Of a stretch of DNA of 64,000 nt, positions 35,044 through 43,558 are shown one piece after another; position 1 is the first letter of the stretch; each line of letters begins with the position of its first letter. The DNA is from Oceanospirillum sp048270425 (GTDB lineage: Bacteria; Pseudomonadota; Gammaproteobacteria; Pseudomonadales; Halomonadaceae). The position numbers and the translations under genes were made by a program. Below the pieces are notes generated by a model. It was not told the origin of the DNA. It made no database searches and was given only the letters and a program-made list of their open reading frames with translations. The DNA is taken from NCBI GenBank assembly GCA_048270425.1, contig JBLWSY010000002.1, forward strand, positions 1 to 64,000. Reading direction: 5' to 3'.

Positions 35044-37216
35044 TATCAATCAGCATGGTTTTAGTGATCAGGAGTTGGTAGCCGCTTTTATAGAAAAAAG
35101 GCTTACTGATAATATTGCTGCTTTGAAGAAATACGTTCCTGATATCTATGAAAGGTTTAAAGAATATCAGGAAGAGCGTTTTTTTTTAACATATGATCAA
35201 GATGGTGATATTAATCTATTTGATAGAGACCAGGGTAAAATGTTGTACAGCAGCAATGCTGTACAACAATGCTTGGATAATCTCGAGCGCTACAGATCTC
35301 AGCCGGCACAGCGTCCCTTCTTCGTTGCTTCTAATCGTGCTCAAAAAGATAGTAGCGATGTCGTAAATTATATCCATTCATCAGTCATGCGTCGGATTAG
35401 TGACTATCAGCATGACCTTATAGAGAAATCCTTTTTTTCTATAAAAAGAAATCAACTGGAAGATAGTAACTGGCAAGATCTGCATGAGAAGTTTAGTGTT
35501 AGTATCCCCGATAGTTTAAATACACTTATCTGTTTTTCTTCTGGTCTTGGTTTTGATCTTGAAAAACTCTGTTTGGAAAGTGATGTTCAACATTTGTTAC
35601 TTGTAGAACCGGAGCCAGATGTTTTTTATTCATCGCTTCAATTAATTGACTGGGCTGCTATTCTAAAAAAAGCGAGTGATAGCAATAAGACTATTTTCTT
35701 CATAATTGAAAAAGACTGGCAGAAGATATATGACCAGACTTCCATAGCTGCAGTTTCTATGGGACGTCATAACATGGCTGGTGCATACCTTTATTCAGCC
35801 TTCTATCTTGAGTCATACAAAGATTTGTTCGAAGAAGTAAAGTCGCTTATTAACTATAGTTACCTATCTGGTTTTGGCTTTTATGACGACTCTCGTTACA
35901 GTCTTGCTCATACTTTAGGTAATGCAAAAAGAAATATACCTTTCCTTGCATCTAATCGAGAGCTAAAAAAGGATCATGGTCAAGAAAAACTGCCGGTATT
36001 CGTTATCGGTAATGGTCCTTCTCTGGATAATGACATTGATTTCTTGTCGAAAAATCAAGATAAGGCTCTAATTGTAAGCTGTGGTTCGGCTCTGAGAGCG
36101 CTACTGAAAAATGGTATCCAGCCAGATGTTCATTTTGAGCTTGAACGTACAGCTCATGTTCCGCATTGGATAAAAAACTCGGCTGATGGGATTGACGGTT
36201 TTTTTGATAAGTTGAAGAAAATCACATTGATCCAGGCAAGTCAGGTACACCCTGAAGTTGCAAAACTATTTGGGCAATCAGGTATGTTTATGAAGGATAC
36301 TGAAACAGGTTCTTCATTTGTCAATTATGCCCTACCTAATAAAGGTGTTGCTTTAGTTCCAAGAGTTGCACCAACTTGTCTCCACTCTGCAGTGACAATT
36401 TTGGTTATCATTGGCTTTCATGACTTTTACCTATTTGGTACCGATATGGGAAGTTTGGATCCTGATGTGCACCACTCTAAAGATTCTAGCTATAGCAAGC
36501 TCAAAGATGAAATTGGTGATCGCTTTAAGTTTAATAAGAATAATGGTGAGGTTTATAAATCAAACTTTGGTGACAAAGAGGTATTTTCTTCTGGACTTTA
36601 TCCTTCCTTCAAGCGTGAGCTTGAGAAAATTCTTGTAGCTTGGAGTAATCACTTTGTAGGTAAAGTTACTTTTAAGAACTGTAGTGATGGCGCTTTGATT
36701 GAAGGCGCTGAACCTTGCAATAAAGAAGATATTGTATTTTCTGAATTTGATGATAAAAATCAATGTGTTGATAAGGTTTTCGACAGCTTCTTTAGTTTTT
36801 ATCCTGCTGATGACTATGAAAAACTTCTTGATAAGCTTGATGAAGTCAAAGAGCAAGTGGCTAAAGTCTGTGATTACGCTCCGACACTCATCAACCAGGT
36901 AGATACCCCTGCCGACCTTTTCGCTCTGGTGGATCGTTTCTCTACGAAATTCCATAGTAAAGATGTTCTAGAAGATGATTTTGCGTGGTTGTATAGCATC
37001 TTTGATGGGTCTTTGCTGTATATGCTTAGCTGTATTAACTCTTCTGCAATGCTTCCTTTTCCTCAGAATGATGTTCTTGAAGCTGTGAATGCTCAGTTAG
37101 AGGAGATGAAGCGTTTCTTTGTTGATCTCAAAGAGGACTTTACTATGAATGCATTAGAGTGTGATAAGGAAGAAAGATACTCCATGTTTAAAGAAGTGGT
37201 GAAAGAGGTGAATTAA
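35033..37216 (+). CDS. maf: Maf-type motility-associated glycosyltransferase (MAF_flag10/DUF115)
   Basis: A 727-residue cytoplasmic protein. The DUF115/MAF_flag10 core starts near residue 320: LPVFVIGNGPSLDNDIDFL, then ALIVSCGSALRALLKNGIQPDVHFELER, and later DFYLFGTDMGSLDPDVHHSKDS (about 463-485). Maf proteins attach nonulosonic acids such as pseudaminic acid to Ser/Thr of flagellin; the pse operon adjacent on the other strand makes the donor. The gene is more AT-rich than its neighbours. It contains a T9 run (35179-35187) and a perfect 12-bp hairpin (35241-35268) near its 5' end. Start ATG 35033 overlaps fliS, so coupled translation is likely. Confidence 0.88.
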   Translation: MPDNINQHGFSDQELVAAFIEKRLTDNIAALKKYVPDIYERFKEYQEERFFLTYDQDGDINLFDRDQGKMLYSSNAVQQCLDNLERYRSQPAQRPFFVASNRAQKDSSDVVNYIHSSVMRRISDYQHDLIEKSFFSIKRNQLEDSNWQDLHEKFSVSIPDSLNTLICFSSGLGFDLEKLCLESDVQHLLLVEPEPDVFYSSLQLIDWAAILKKASDSNKTIFFIIEKDWQKIYDQTSIAAVSMGRHNMAGAYLYSAFYLESYKDLFEEVKSLINYSYLSGFGFYDDSRYSLAHTLGNAKRNIPFLASNRELKKDHGQEKLPVFVIGNGPSLDNDIDFLSKNQDKALIVSCGSALRALLKNGIQPDVHFELERTAHVPHWIKNSADGIDGFFDKLKKITLIQASQVHPEVAKLFGQSGMFMKDTETGSSFVNYALPNKGVALVPRVAPTCLHSAVTILVIIGFHDFYLFGTDMGSLDPDVHHSKDSSYSKLKDEIGDRFKFNKNNGEVYKSNFGDKEVFSSGLYPSFKRELEKILVAWSNHFVGKVTFKNCSDGALIEGAEPCNKEDIVFSEFDDKNQCVDKVFDSFFSFYPADDYEKLLDKLDEVKEQVAKVCDYAPTLINQVDTPADLFALVDRFSTKFHSKDVLEDDFAWLYSIFDGSLLYMLSCINSSAMLPFPQNDVLEAVNAQLEEMKRFFVDLKEDFTMNALECDKEERYSMFKEVVKEVN
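35241..35268 (+). repeat. Perfect 12-bp inverted repeat with GCAA loop inside maf
   Basis: TGTTGTACAGCA (35241-35252), GCAA (35253-35256), TGCTGTACAACA (35257-35268). In RNA this would be a stable hairpin closed by a GNRA-type tetraloop, about 200 bases into the coding region. No T-run follows, so it is not an intrinsic terminator. Confidence 0.8.
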
Positions 37217-37217
37217 A

Positions 37218-37529
37218 ATGAGTATGGCTTTCTGGTCGGCTATTAAAACCAGGGCTTCTGAGGCTCAGTCTTTGGCTGATTCTGGAGAATGGGTTCAACT
37301 GTCAGAGTTAACCGACCTGCTAGGGAATGATCTGTCTCTTTTTTTTAATGAGAAGGTTTCGAATCTGTCACCTGAAGAACAGGCCCTTGTTAAACAAGAA
37401 GGTCAAGAAATTATGCAAACATTAGCACTCATTGTTGAGTCTGCGAGTAAGCAAAAACAACAGACAAGTGTAGAAGCGAGTAAAATGGCTAAAGGCAGTA
37501 AAGGGATCTCTGCCTATAAAAAGACGTAA
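37218..37529 (+). CDS. FliT-like small flagellar protein
   Basis: A 103-residue helical protein starting one base after maf, with GAGGTG as ribosome site. The segment AQSLADSGEWVQLSELTDLLGNDLSLFF resembles the FliT/FlgN chaperone layout (an A..GEW..L.. helix followed by a partner helix), and its place after fliD-fliS is where fliT usually is. The rest is low-information, with a lysine-rich tail. I call it FliT-like on position and shape; sequence proof is weak. A T8 run lies in its coding region around 37340. It is followed by a terminator. Confidence 0.6.
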   Translation: MSMAFWSAIKTRASEAQSLADSGEWVQLSELTDLLGNDLSLFFNEKVSNLSPEEQALVKQEGQEIMQTLALIVESASKQKQQTSVEASKMAKGSKGISAYKKT

Positions 37530-37548
37530 CTAATACTCGCCATTTGTA

Positions 37549-37581
37549 TAAGCCGGCCATATCATTATGTCCGGCTTTTTT
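37549..37581. terminator. Intrinsic terminator between the FliT-like gene and pseI
   Basis: AAGCCGG (37550-37556) pairs with CCGGCTT (37571-37577), with a T-run after it on the plus strand. It separates two convergent transcripts. Confidence 0.85.
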
Positions 37582-37582
37582 A

Positions 37583-38635
37583 TTAACTGTGGAAAACATT
37601 GAGGCTGACGGGGGTATTGGCTTTAACTGATGTTTTAAGCCTCTTGCCTTGAATATTCTGCGATTCCTTCGGAGCAAGTCCATACCCCGGGCGAACACTC
37701 CGAATACATTCTTCCGTGATAACATCTCCTGCCTTCATATCCTTCACAAAATACAGGGATCTTCTGAACTGCACATTGCCCTGTTCACTGGATTTGCGTC
37801 CGTAGTCCACTTGGCCTAAAGCTTGCCATGCTACTTTGCTATCCCGACACAAGGCTTTTAACTCTTCTGGCTCAAGTGAGAAGCTATCATCAGGACCTCC
37901 ACCAGAGCGATCAAGGGTGAAGTGTTTCTCAATAATTGATGCACCCATAGCGACGCTGGTAATCGCTGTCGTGTTATCCAAGGTATGATCTGACAATCCT
38001 GTCACGAGACCAAAGCGTTGCTTCATATCGTGCAGAGTTCGTAGATTATAATCCTTCGCAGGAGCCGGATAACCACTGACGCAGTGCAGAATCGCAAGCT
38101 CGGTACATCCGCCTTCTTTGGCAGCCTCAATAGCTTCCTGAATTTCCTCGGCATCTGCCATACCCGTTGAGATAATCATCGGCTTGCCAGTGGCTGCTAC
38201 GTACTTAATTAGCGGTAAATCAACCGCTTCGAATGATGCAATTTTGTACGCAGGTGCATTTAGGTCTTCCAGAAGATCAACGGCTGTTGTGTCGAAAGGA
38301 GAGCTAAATATTGTGATGCCGACTTTTTTCGCGTGTTCAAATAGAGGTTTGTGCCATTCCCAAGGAGTATGTGCCCACTCATATAGTTCGTATAGCGTCT
38401 TTCCCTCCCAAAGCCCCCCTTTAATCTGGAATTCCGGTAGGTTGGAATTGAGTGTTATGGTGTCAGGGGTGTAGGTTTGGATTTTTAACGCATCGGCGCC
38501 TGCTTTTTTAGCTTCCTCGATGATGCGCAACGCAGTGTCCAAATTGCCATTATGATTTGCTGACATCTCGGCAATAATATAAGGCGGGTTTTCTGCATTA
38601 ATTGTGCGACCATCAATAATAAGTTTATTTGTCAT
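37583..38635 (-). CDS. pseI: Pseudaminic acid synthase PseI (NeuB family)
   Basis: Condenses the 6-deoxy-AltdiNAc sugar with phosphoenolpyruvate to give pseudaminic acid. The 350-residue product has the NeuB TIM-barrel start (IIAEMSANHNGNLDTALRIIEEAKKAGADALKIQTY, in pieces), the GLSDHTLDN segment (about 210) and a C-terminal antifreeze-like SAF domain (about 285-348: SLYFVKDMKAGDVITEECIRSVRPG). The YTPDTITL/GGLWEG pattern is PseI-like rather than sialic-acid-like. Start overlaps the formyltransferase gene by 11 bases. Last gene of the operon. Confidence 0.93.
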   Translation of the reverse strand: MTNKLIIDGRTINAENPPYIIAEMSANHNGNLDTALRIIEEAKKAGADALKIQTYTPDTITLNSNLPEFQIKGGLWEGKTLYELYEWAHTPWEWHKPLFEHAKKVGITIFSSPFDTTAVDLLEDLNAPAYKIASFEAVDLPLIKYVAATGKPMIISTGMADAEEIQEAIEAAKEGGCTELAILHCVSGYPAPAKDYNLRTLHDMKQRFGLVTGLSDHTLDNTTAITSVAMGASIIEKHFTLDRSGGGPDDSFSLEPEELKALCRDSKVAWQALGQVDYGRKSSEQGNVQFRRSLYFVKDMKAGDVITEECIRSVRPGYGLAPKESQNIQGKRLKTSVKANTPVSLNVFHS

Positions 38636-39272
38636 TTACCTTCTCCAAGATGATGTTGTAACGCTGCCCGTTAAGTTCAAAATAGGCAGGGAAGCGTTTT
38701 GGGTCGCATACTCTGATCGTATTAAATTGCTCGACTATAGTTTTTTGAGGGTCGATTTGGCTATCTTTGGGAGTGCGTTTAGGGTAGTAGCTAGGGGCTA
38801 TTGTCGTTGCTTGTTCCTCAGGGACAATGGTGTCCGAATTTGCTATAGCATAATCAATCAGTTCAAGCTCAGCAGTAAAGAGCTGGTTATTTATCTCGTC
38901 CCAGAGCATGTCAGGCGTTAAGGGAACTTGTCTTTTTTTCCAGATACGGCCGCTGTCAATTTTATCCTCAGCTTCCAGTAGCGTCAGTGTGATCGTGTTC
39001 GCACCGTTGATTACTTCCCATATATGCGGGCTCCAGCCGCGTCCTCTTGGTAAGTCGCTGGCATGAAGCACCAGTGTATGTGAATATTTTGCTCTATCTT
39101 GCGAATCTATGAGCTGTGAACAAGAGATCAAAAAGAGTAACTCCCCTCCGGTTAACTCATTTTTATCTCGCACTAATTCAATCTCATGATTGTGTTGGTT
39201 CAGATGTATCCAATGCTGCAAAGGTTCATTTACGGGATGTTGCTTATCATTGCACAAAAAGCTGATTTTCAT
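38625..39272 (-). CDS. Formyltransferase-family enzyme in the PseH position
   Basis: A 215-residue protein with the formyltransferase catalytic segment LHASDLPRGRGWSP (His70) and EAEDKIDSGRIW (Asp106), the equivalents of the His and Asp of methionyl-tRNA and sugar N-formyltransferases. The asparagine that normally sits two residues before the histidine is valine (Val68). It is too short and too divergent to be the housekeeping Fmt. It overlaps pseG by 26 bases and pseI by 11, so it is an integral operon member. No PseH acetyltransferase is in the operon, so this enzyme probably acylates the 4-amino group of the UDP-sugar before PseG, giving a formylated pseudaminic acid. PseJ-type formyltransferases with this role have been described, as far as I recall. 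Confidence 0.82.
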   Translation of the reverse strand: MKISFLCNDKQHPVNEPLQHWIHLNQHNHEIELVRDKNELTGGELLFLISCSQLIDSQDRAKYSHTLVLHASDLPRGRGWSPHIWEVINGANTITLTLLEAEDKIDSGRIWKKRQVPLTPDMLWDEINNQLFTAELELIDYAIANSDTIVPEEQATTIAPSYYPKRTPKDSQIDPQKTIVEQFNTIRVCDPKRFPAYFELNGQRYNIILEKVNDK

Positions 39273-40353
39273 TTTGTTTATCCAGTCGTTCTGTTACTCG
39301 CTGTACCCCCTGACCATCACATATCGCTTGTGCGTTTTGAATAAGAGTTGTCTGATTCATTTGAGCGGTATGAATGAGGTTTGTCAGGTCGCTATTCTTA
39401 AAAGTAGCTTGCATGATGACTGCCGCCCGGGACTCTGCAAGCTGGAATGCGATTTTTTGTTGATTCTCAGCCAAAATGATCATAATACTTGGCAGGCCCA
39501 GGCAGCAGCGCTCCCATGAGGTCGCTCCAGCGGCGCCAATAGCTAGATCACTATCGGCCATCAGTTGCGCCATATTGTTGACACCAACCTTAACCTCGGT
39601 GTGCCATGACAGAGTATCAGCTTGTAGTTTGACCTGTTCTAGGCTGGGAGCGGTTGCTCCCATCACCACAACAATCCGGCAATCGAGTGGGAGTTCGCTT
39701 TCGTGCAGAGCCGCCAGAACCTGTCCGGTAACATTATCTTTATCAACGCCGCCCATGTTCACAAGCAGTTGTTTCAGCTCCGGTTTCTGACGCCGCAGCA
39801 GGCTGTACTCCCGCCATTGAGCAAACTCAGGCCGTAACAGGGCAAATTGGGAACCGCATAACACCTGACAATACTCAGGTACCCGTGTTTTATAGTCTTC
39901 TTTGTTGCGCCCATAGGTCTGATCCAGCAGGAGATGGCACTGATGGTCCCGGTCTGCCAGGTCATCGATTACCATGATCTGCCGGGTTACGGCAGACAGC
40001 CGCTGTTCCCAGTTCGCATCAAGGGCGTAGTGATCCACGATCAGCCAGTCAACGGCTTGTTCCTTCAGCAGGTTTTCTGTTTGCTCGGCATCCTGTTGCC
40101 AGGAAACACCAAGCCAGGGAGCATGAGCATTCCAGTTCAAGGCATAGATGGCTGTGTCATACGCAGGTGGTGGCAGCAGATCAACCGCAAAGCCTTTATC
40201 GGTAATAAACTCAGTAAGATGTCCCAAATGTTCCCGGCATATAAAACGGCAGTCGTGTCCCTGCTGTTGAAGTTTGGTTGCCAGTGTCAGGCAACGCATG
40301 ACATGGCCGGTGCCAATCTGGATAGAGGCATCGGTCCTAAAGGCGATCTTCAT
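39247..40353 (-). CDS. pseG: UDP-2,4-diacylamino-trideoxy-altropyranose hydrolase PseG
   Basis: Removes UDP from the acylated sugar in the pseudaminic acid pathway. The 368-residue product has the GT-B-like pattern: RTDASIQIGTGHVMRCLTLA at the N-terminus (His17 in GTGH, the likely catalytic base), VDHYALDANWE, MVIDDLADR and AIGAAGATSWERCCLGLPSI in the C-terminal half. There is no fused acetyltransferase domain, unlike some PseG-PseH fusions. It starts within the pseF stop (ATGA). Confidence 0.92.
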   Translation of the reverse strand: MKIAFRTDASIQIGTGHVMRCLTLATKLQQQGHDCRFICREHLGHLTEFITDKGFAVDLLPPPAYDTAIYALNWNAHAPWLGVSWQQDAEQTENLLKEQAVDWLIVDHYALDANWEQRLSAVTRQIMVIDDLADRDHQCHLLLDQTYGRNKEDYKTRVPEYCQVLCGSQFALLRPEFAQWREYSLLRRQKPELKQLLVNMGGVDKDNVTGQVLAALHESELPLDCRIVVVMGATAPSLEQVKLQADTLSWHTEVKVGVNNMAQLMADSDLAIGAAGATSWERCCLGLPSIMIILAENQQKIAFQLAESRAAVIMQATFKNSDLTNLIHTAQMNQTTLIQNAQAICDGQGVQRVTERLDKQNENQLFVQ

Positions 40354-41066
40354 ACAATTTTCTGACTGGCTTGTCTCTGACTGGCTCGCATTGCTTTAAA
40401 TAGCCACTCAGCGCGAACCCAGTCTTCTTCGGTATCGATATCCTGCACTCTGTGCCGGGGTAGCTTAACGGGAACCGAGCCTTCTGCAAAAAGAGGCTTT
40501 TCGGCTAGCCAGGCAGAGGATCTTCCCCAGTAAAACTGACCTGCATCGTGCCAGGCTTCTTCCAGATCCTGAGAGCGCGTCGAGAAATGTTCAGGGTTGA
40601 ACATTGATAATCGCCCGTTATCAGTGATACGAATTGCACGCTGTATAGGGAATGGGTAGCTTGTCACTGAAAAGGCATAGTCGCAGTCAGAACTGTGCAT
40701 TTGTTGCTGGCCTTTTATCAGGTCCTCGGGGCTGACAAAGGGGGCTGTTGCGTAGATGCAGCAGACGGATGTCACAGAGAGCCCTTGGTCCGTTAACCAT
40801 TGTACGCCGTGCCGTATGACAGGAAGGGTTCCCGCATAATCATCAGCAAGTTCTGCGGGCCTCATAAAGGGGATTTCTGCCCCCCATTTTTCGGCAACAC
40901 TGGCAATTTCGGGGTCGTCAGTTGAAACAATGATACGGTCAAAGCAACCGCTCTCTTTTGCAGCTTCAATTGACCAGGCAATCATGGGTTTACCGCAGAA
41001 CTCTTTAATATTTTTTCGTGGAATGCGTTTGCTGCCTCCGCGAGCGGGAATGATTGCGATATTCAT
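40350..41066 (-). CDS. pseF: Pseudaminic acid cytidylyltransferase PseF
   Basis: Activates pseudaminic acid with CTP to the CMP-sugar used by Maf. The 238-residue product has the NeuA/PseF nucleotide-binding start IPARGGSKRIPRKNIKEFCGKPMIAWSI (in pieces) and the QRAIRI and AGQFYWG segments characteristic of PseF/NeuA. ATG 41066 overlaps the pseC stop (TGATG), which settles the start. The final ATGA links to pseG. Confidence 0.93.
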   Translation of the reverse strand: MNIAIIPARGGSKRIPRKNIKEFCGKPMIAWSIEAAKESGCFDRIIVSTDDPEIASVAEKWGAEIPFMRPAELADDYAGTLPVIRHGVQWLTDQGLSVTSVCCIYATAPFVSPEDLIKGQQQMHSSDCDYAFSVTSYPFPIQRAIRITDNGRLSMFNPEHFSTRSQDLEEAWHDAGQFYWGRSSAWLAEKPLFAEGSVPVKLPRHRVQDIDTEEDWVRAEWLFKAMRASQRQASQKIV

Positions 41067-42232
41067 CAACTTGTAGCCTCCAGAATATGCCTCAGTGATG
41101 AGATCACTTTATCCTGTTGCTCATAGGTGAGCCCTTGATACATGGGTAAGCTGATGGCTTCTTTATAATAGCGTTCTGCTTCGGGATAATCCCCGGATCT
41201 GAACCCCATCTGTTGATAGTAGGGTTGAGTGTGAACGGGGATATAGTGAAGGTTTACACCAATCTCTAGGCTTCTAAGTTGTTCGAAGACTTCTCGGTGT
41301 GTTTTCCCGATCTCATTAAGCTTAAGCCGGATCACATAAAGATGCAGTCCTGAGTAGCTGTCAGGATGTTGCCAGGGAAGTGTTAATGGCAGTGCCTTAA
41401 GTGATTTATTGTAGCGTTCTGCTAGCTGATGACGGCGTTCGACAAATTGATCGAGTCTTTCAAGTTGGCTTATTCCCAGTGCAGATTGCAGTTCCGTCAT
41501 CCGATAATTGAACCCAAGCGCAACTTGTTGGTAGTACCAGGGGCCATCACTTTCGTGAGTCATAAGGGCCTTATCCCGAGTGACGCCATGACTACGGTAC
41601 AAATTCATTTTTTCAGCAAGGCCTGCATCATTCGTCACAGCCATGCCGCCTTCAGCTGTCGTGATAATCTTAACCGGGTGAAAGCTGAATACGGTGATAT
41701 CGCTATAGCGACAGTTGCCGATGTACTCGCCTTTGTATTTTCCGCCAATCGCATGAGAGGCGTCTTCGATGACTTTAAAACCAAAGCGTTTCGACAGTCT
41801 GTGAATTGATTCCATATCACAAGGCTGTCCGCAGAGATGAACTGCTACAAGTACTTTAGGTAGCTTGCCTTGTTTTTCGGCCTGAATGAGTTTTGCTTCC
41901 AGTGCTCTGGGGCTTAGATTGTAAGTACTGGGATCAATATCGACGAAATCAATCTTGGCTCCACAGTAGAGGCCGCAATTAGCAGACGCTACAAAAGTAA
42001 CAGGGGTTGTCCAGAGCCAGTCATCATTGCCAAGTCCCAGCGCCAGACAGGCTATATGAAGTGCGCTGGTTGCACTATTGACGGCCAGTGCGTGTCTTGC
42101 CCCTACCTTTTCAGCAATTGATGCTTCGAATAGAGGTGTCTTTGGCCCTTGGGTAAGGAAATCAGACTGAAGCACTTCAATGACAGCGTCTAGGTCGGAC
42201 TGAGAGATATCCTGTCTTCCGTATGGGATCAT
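41066..42232 (-). CDS. pseC: UDP-4-amino-4,6-dideoxy-N-acetyl-altrosamine transaminase PseC
   Basis: PLP aminotransferase that puts the 4-amino group on the UDP-sugar. The 388-residue product belongs to the DegT/DnrJ/EryC1 family: IPYGRQDISQSDLDAVIEVL at the N-terminus, DASHAIGGKYKG (about 175), and FSFHPVKIITTAEGGM with the PLP lysine (about 200). Overlaps pseB (stop TGA, start ATG). Confidence 0.94.
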   Translation of the reverse strand: MIPYGRQDISQSDLDAVIEVLQSDFLTQGPKTPLFEASIAEKVGARHALAVNSATSALHIACLALGLGNDDWLWTTPVTFVASANCGLYCGAKIDFVDIDPSTYNLSPRALEAKLIQAEKQGKLPKVLVAVHLCGQPCDMESIHRLSKRFGFKVIEDASHAIGGKYKGEYIGNCRYSDITVFSFHPVKIITTAEGGMAVTNDAGLAEKMNLYRSHGVTRDKALMTHESDGPWYYQQVALGFNYRMTELQSALGISQLERLDQFVERRHQLAERYNKSLKALPLTLPWQHPDSYSGLHLYVIRLKLNEIGKTHREVFEQLRSLEIGVNLHYIPVHTQPYYQQMGFRSGDYPEAERYYKEAISLPMYQGLTYEQQDKVISSLRHILEATS

Positions 42233-43230
42233 CAGAAATTGCCTATTTTCTCTCGGTTTGAGTCAATCCACTGTTGTAGCTCACTATCACTCATCCACTC
42301 TGCATTATTATCACTGGCGTAAACAAAGCCTTCAGGAACTCTTTTACCATCTTTTATGCGGTTTGAATCCTGATCCCAGTCGTTAATCTGAGGAAGAATT
42401 TTATAATGCTCAGGGTATTCATAAGTGAAATGTGCATCCTCTGCCCCGATCATCTGCTCGTGTAACTTCTCTCCAGGGCGGATACCCACAATTTCCTGTT
42501 TTGCTTCAGGAGCGACAACCCTGGCCAGGTCAGTCACCTTCATAGAAGGGATCTTTTTAACATATATCTCACCACCGACCATGTCTTCAAAAGCGTGCCA
42601 GACCAATTCAACGCCCTGTTCGAGAGAAATCATAAAGCGGGTCATGCGTTCGTCGGTAATCGGCAGTACACCCTTATCTTTGATCGACATAAAGAAAGGG
42701 ATAACCGAGCCACGGGAACCCATTACATTACCGTAACGAACGACTGAAAAGCGGGTGCCTTTGCCGCCAGCATAGTGATTACCGGCAACAAAAAGCTTGT
42801 CTGAAGCTAGTTTGGTTGCACCGTAAAGATTGATTGGGCTGCTGGCTTTGTCAGTTGATAAAGCAACAACGCCTTTTACCTTTTTATCAATGCAGGCATC
42901 AATAAGGTTCATTGCACCATCAATATTGGTTTTGATGCATTCAAAAGGATTGTATTCAGCGGTTGGAACAATTTTGGTTGCTGCCGCGTGAACAACATAG
43001 TCAACGCCGTCCAGAGCCCGGTATAAGCGGTTGCGATCACGCACATCACCAATAAAAAAACGTACCCGGGGATCATTCTGGTATTTTTTGGCCATATCCC
43101 ACTGTTTCATTTCATCTCTTGAGAAGATGATAATTTTTTTGGGATTGTATTTTTCCAGTGTCATGGGAACGAACGTGTTACCGAATGAGCCAGTACCACC
43201 GGTGATAAGTAAGGTTTTGTCGGTAAACAT
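42232..43230 (-). CDS. pseB: UDP-N-acetylglucosamine 4,6-dehydratase (inverting) PseB
   Basis: First step of pseudaminic acid synthesis, removing water from UDP-GlcNAc with inversion at C5. The 332-residue SDR has the NAD motif TGGTGSFGNTFV (about 9-20) and STDKASSPINLYGATKLASDK (about 128-148), the Asp-Lys catalytic pair and Tyr/Lys set of the FlaA1 group. It leads the six-gene minus-strand operon. Confidence 0.95.
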   Translation of the reverse strand: MFTDKTLLITGGTGSFGNTFVPMTLEKYNPKKIIIFSRDEMKQWDMAKKYQNDPRVRFFIGDVRDRNRLYRALDGVDYVVHAAATKIVPTAEYNPFECIKTNIDGAMNLIDACIDKKVKGVVALSTDKASSPINLYGATKLASDKLFVAGNHYAGGKGTRFSVVRYGNVMGSRGSVIPFFMSIKDKGVLPITDERMTRFMISLEQGVELVWHAFEDMVGGEIYVKKIPSMKVTDLARVVAPEAKQEIVGIRPGEKLHEQMIGAEDAHFTYEYPEHYKILPQINDWDQDSNRIKDGKRVPEGFVYASDNNAEWMSDSELQQWIDSNREKIGNF

Positions 43231-43558
43231 TTCCTGATGACCTCGAAGTGCAAAATAGAAAGCTTAAAGTTAGGCCGCATGGCACTATAAATATGCAAAC
43301 TCTAAACCAAAGCTAAAAACATAGCCAGACGAAGAATTATCGCTGATACGAGGTGGGGCAATCTTTAGTAATTTCGTTGGAATAAATTGATTTGGCGGGC
43401 TTTTATACACTTTATCTGTTTTTTAATTACCGCCTTGTTGCGTCTTGTTACACTATTATCTCTTGTTGAAACAAGATGCAGGAAAGTGATTGCTATTGAA
43501 GCTGGTAAGATAGTTCTGATAAAAATATCAGTCAGTATTTTAATATTTAGGATTTCTC
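43231..43558. promoter_or_regulatory. Divergent intergenic region between pseB and fleS
   Basis: About 328 bases, AT-rich, no supported gene. It must hold promoters for the pse operon (minus) and fleSR (plus). I see no perfect sigma-54 site; a GG-N9-GC sequence near 43490 (AGGAAAGTGATTGCT) is one base short of the correct spacing. No sigma-28 match was found. Confidence 0.5.
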
